A DNA stretch of 54,972 bases, taken from positions 1 to 54,972 of the forward strand of contig NZ_QHJH01000033.1 in NCBI RefSeq assembly GCF_003947455.1. Reading direction: 5' to 3'. How positions within the stretch are numbered: the first letter of the stretch is position 1; each line of letters starts with the position of its first letter. A program made the position numbers and the translations under genes. The DNA is from Streptomyces sp. WAC 04229. GTDB lineage: Bacteria; Actinomycetota; Actinomycetes; Streptomycetales; Streptomycetaceae. The notes beneath the pieces were generated by a model. The model ran no database searches, was not told the DNA's origin, and was given only the letters and a program-made list of their open reading frames with translations. This document shows positions 53,745 through 54,972 of this stretch, piece after piece.

Positions 53745-54972
53745 GTGGCGCTCTCGCCGATGGACGTGACCCAGTTCGCCGCCGTCGACGCGGCGCGTGC
53801 GGCCCGGATGCTCAGCGAGGTCCGCTCCGCCAGGCTCTCCGGCGGACAGGCCCCGGTGGCGCCGAGGCCGGTGATCGAGCAGTCCTGGGAGCGGGTGCAG
53901 CGCAGCGGCGTCGATCCCGACCACGACGTCCGCTCCGGGCTGCTGTCGCCGGAGGAGGTGCGGCGGCGGCGCGAGTCCTCGGCGCTGCGGCACGTGCTGC
54001 CGGTGCTGCGGGAGGCGCTGCTCTCGGTCGCGGACGTCGCCCACCACATCATGGTGGTCGCCGACGAGGACGGCCGGGTGCTGTGGCGGGAGGGCAGTGC
54101 GCCGGTGCTGCGCAGGGCGGACGGGCTGGGATTCGAACTCGGCGCGGACTGGCGGGAGGAGACCGTCGGCACCAACGGCGTGGGGACGCCCGCGGTGACG
54201 CGTCGGCCCGTACAGGTCTTCGCCTCCGAGCACTTCGTCCGGTCCCAGGCGACCTGGACCTGTGCCGGGGCGCCGATCACCGACCCGCGCAGTGGCCGGC
54301 TGCTCGGCGTGGTCGACGTGAGCGGGCCGCTGGAGACGATGCACCCGGCGACGCTCGCCTGGGTCGACTCGGTGGCCAAGCTCGCCGAGGCCCGGCTGCG
54401 CGAGCTGCACGCGCGGTCGCTGGAGCGGCTGCGGGCGGTGGCCGCGCCGGTCCTGGCCCGGCTGGACGGCCGGGCGCTGGTGACGGACCGGGACGGCTGG
54501 ACGGCGGCGGTGACGGGGATGCCGTACGTGGACCGGGTGGCGCTGCCCAAGTCGCCCGAGGCGGGGACGAGGTGGCTGCCGGCGATCGGGGCGTGCACCG
54601 TGGAGCCGCTGGCCGGGGGCTGGCTGGTGCGGGCCGCCGAGGGACCGGTGCCGGGGGGTGCCGCCCGGATCGTGCTGGACCTCGCAGAGCCGCGCCGCCG
54701 GTCGGTGCGGGTGCTGGGCGGGGCGGGGGACTGGGCCCGGGAACTGAGTCCCCGGCACGCCGAGTTGCTGTACCTGCTGGCCGTGCACCGGGGCGGCCGC
54801 AGCGCCGCGGCCCTGGCCGAGGACGTGTTCGGCGACCCTGCCCGCACGGTGACGGTGCGGGCCGAGATGTCCCGCGTCCGCAGGTACCTGGGCCCGTACC
54901 TGGAACATCGGCCGTATCGTTTCTGCGAAGACGCGGAGGTGGAGCTCCTCCTCCCGCCCGACCCCCGCGACC
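53745..54972 (+). CDS. AcoR-like GAF-domain transcriptional regulator (3' end beyond window)
   Basis: This gene runs off the right edge, with 409 codons visible. The GAF domain (about residues 80-215) is clear from EETVGTNGVGTPAVTRRPVQ followed by FASEHFVRSQATWTCAGAPI and LLGVVDVSG, as in AcoR-type regulators. No AAA+ sigma54-interaction module follows. The C-terminus (about 320-400) holds a helix-turn-helix with LYLLAVHRGGRSAAALAEDV and RAEMSRVRRYLGPYL. It should act as a stand-alone DNA-binding regulator. GTG 53745 follows GGGAGG; ATG 53760 is an alternative. Confidence 0.88.
   Translation, partial: MALSPMDVTQFAAVDAARAARMLSEVRSARLSGGQAPVAPRPVIEQSWERVQRSGVDPDHDVRSGLLSPEEVRRRRESSALRHVLPVLREALLSVADVAHHIMVVADEDGRVLWREGSAPVLRRADGLGFELGADWREETVGTNGVGTPAVTRRPVQVFASEHFVRSQATWTCAGAPITDPRSGRLLGVVDVSGPLETMHPATLAWVDSVAKLAEARLRELHARSLERLRAVAAPVLARLDGRALVTDRDGWTAAVTGMPYVDRVALPKSPEAGTRWLPAIGACTVEPLAGGWLVRAAEGPVPGGAARIVLDLAEPRRRSVRVLGGAGDWARELSPRHAELLYLLAVHRGGRSAAALAEDVFGDPARTVTVRAEMSRVRRYLGPYLEHRPYRFCEDAEVELLLPPDPRD

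Overview
The window is high-GC actinobacterial DNA and almost certainly comes from a Streptomyces chromosome. The evidence is the strong third-position G/C bias, frequent GTG starts, many ATGA/GTGA gene overlaps, and lineage-typical families: alditol oxidase AldO, a streptogrisin A-like protease, an LPFR-motif microprotein, an HTH/DUF5753 + DUF397 pair with an RsbW-like ATPase, a large SpoIIE-type phosphatase and a GPP34 protein. No rRNA, tRNA, CRISPR array or intact insertion sequence is visible. The density of regulators, pseudogenes and relics looks like an accessory or arm-like region, which is an inference.

Left part (1-24 kb). A partial Ada-AlkA alkylation-repair protein and RsgA lead into a metal-efflux divergon: an ArsR/SmtB sensor facing a P1B-4 ATPase that is translationally coupled to a thioredoxin-like [2Fe-2S] ferredoxin. 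After a truncated DHA2 transporter come a FAD/Rieske oxidoreductase, a PNPOx-like protein, a low-affinity iron permease-like protein, and a radical SAM/GntR pair divergent from aldO. Next are a TetR regulator, a PEP-mutase-like/DinB-like pair, a CPBP protease-histidine kinase-response regulator operon, homocysteine S-methyltransferase, a CGNR regulator facing an epoxide hydrolase, and a long pentapeptide-repeat membrane protein.

Middle part (23.7-41.5 kb). A membrane microprotein with a perfect terminator lies beside a frameshifted integrase relic. Then come a DinB protein, the streptogrisin A-like protease, an LPFR microprotein, a TetR/DHA2 efflux divergon with three palindromic operators, and a YdcF protein. 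A broken Rhs gene with a candidate orphan immunity gene precedes a WhiJ/AbaA-like regulatory island. A type-B esterase, a STAS protein, the GPP34/membrane/winged-helix divergon with a 13-bp inverted repeat, a PAP2-SDR-deazaflavin reductase run and an ABC-2 pair follow.

Right part (41.6-55 kb). A MalT-type LuxR regulator is followed by a 65-aa protein, a K+ channel, SHOCT and DUF7144-type membrane proteins, an L7/L12-tail-like protein, a VOC protein and an AraC regulator. A deletion scar has fused the remains of a divergent AraC/NmrA pair. The window ends with the SpoIIE phosphatase, a BrkB-family protein, an AidB-like acyl-CoA dehydrogenase and a partial AcoR-like GAF regulator.

The clearest functional units are the metal-efflux module, the CPBP/two-component operon, the TetR/efflux divergon, the GPP34 divergon and the radical SAM/GntR pair. 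All functions are read from sequence motifs and family knowledge; no search was run.
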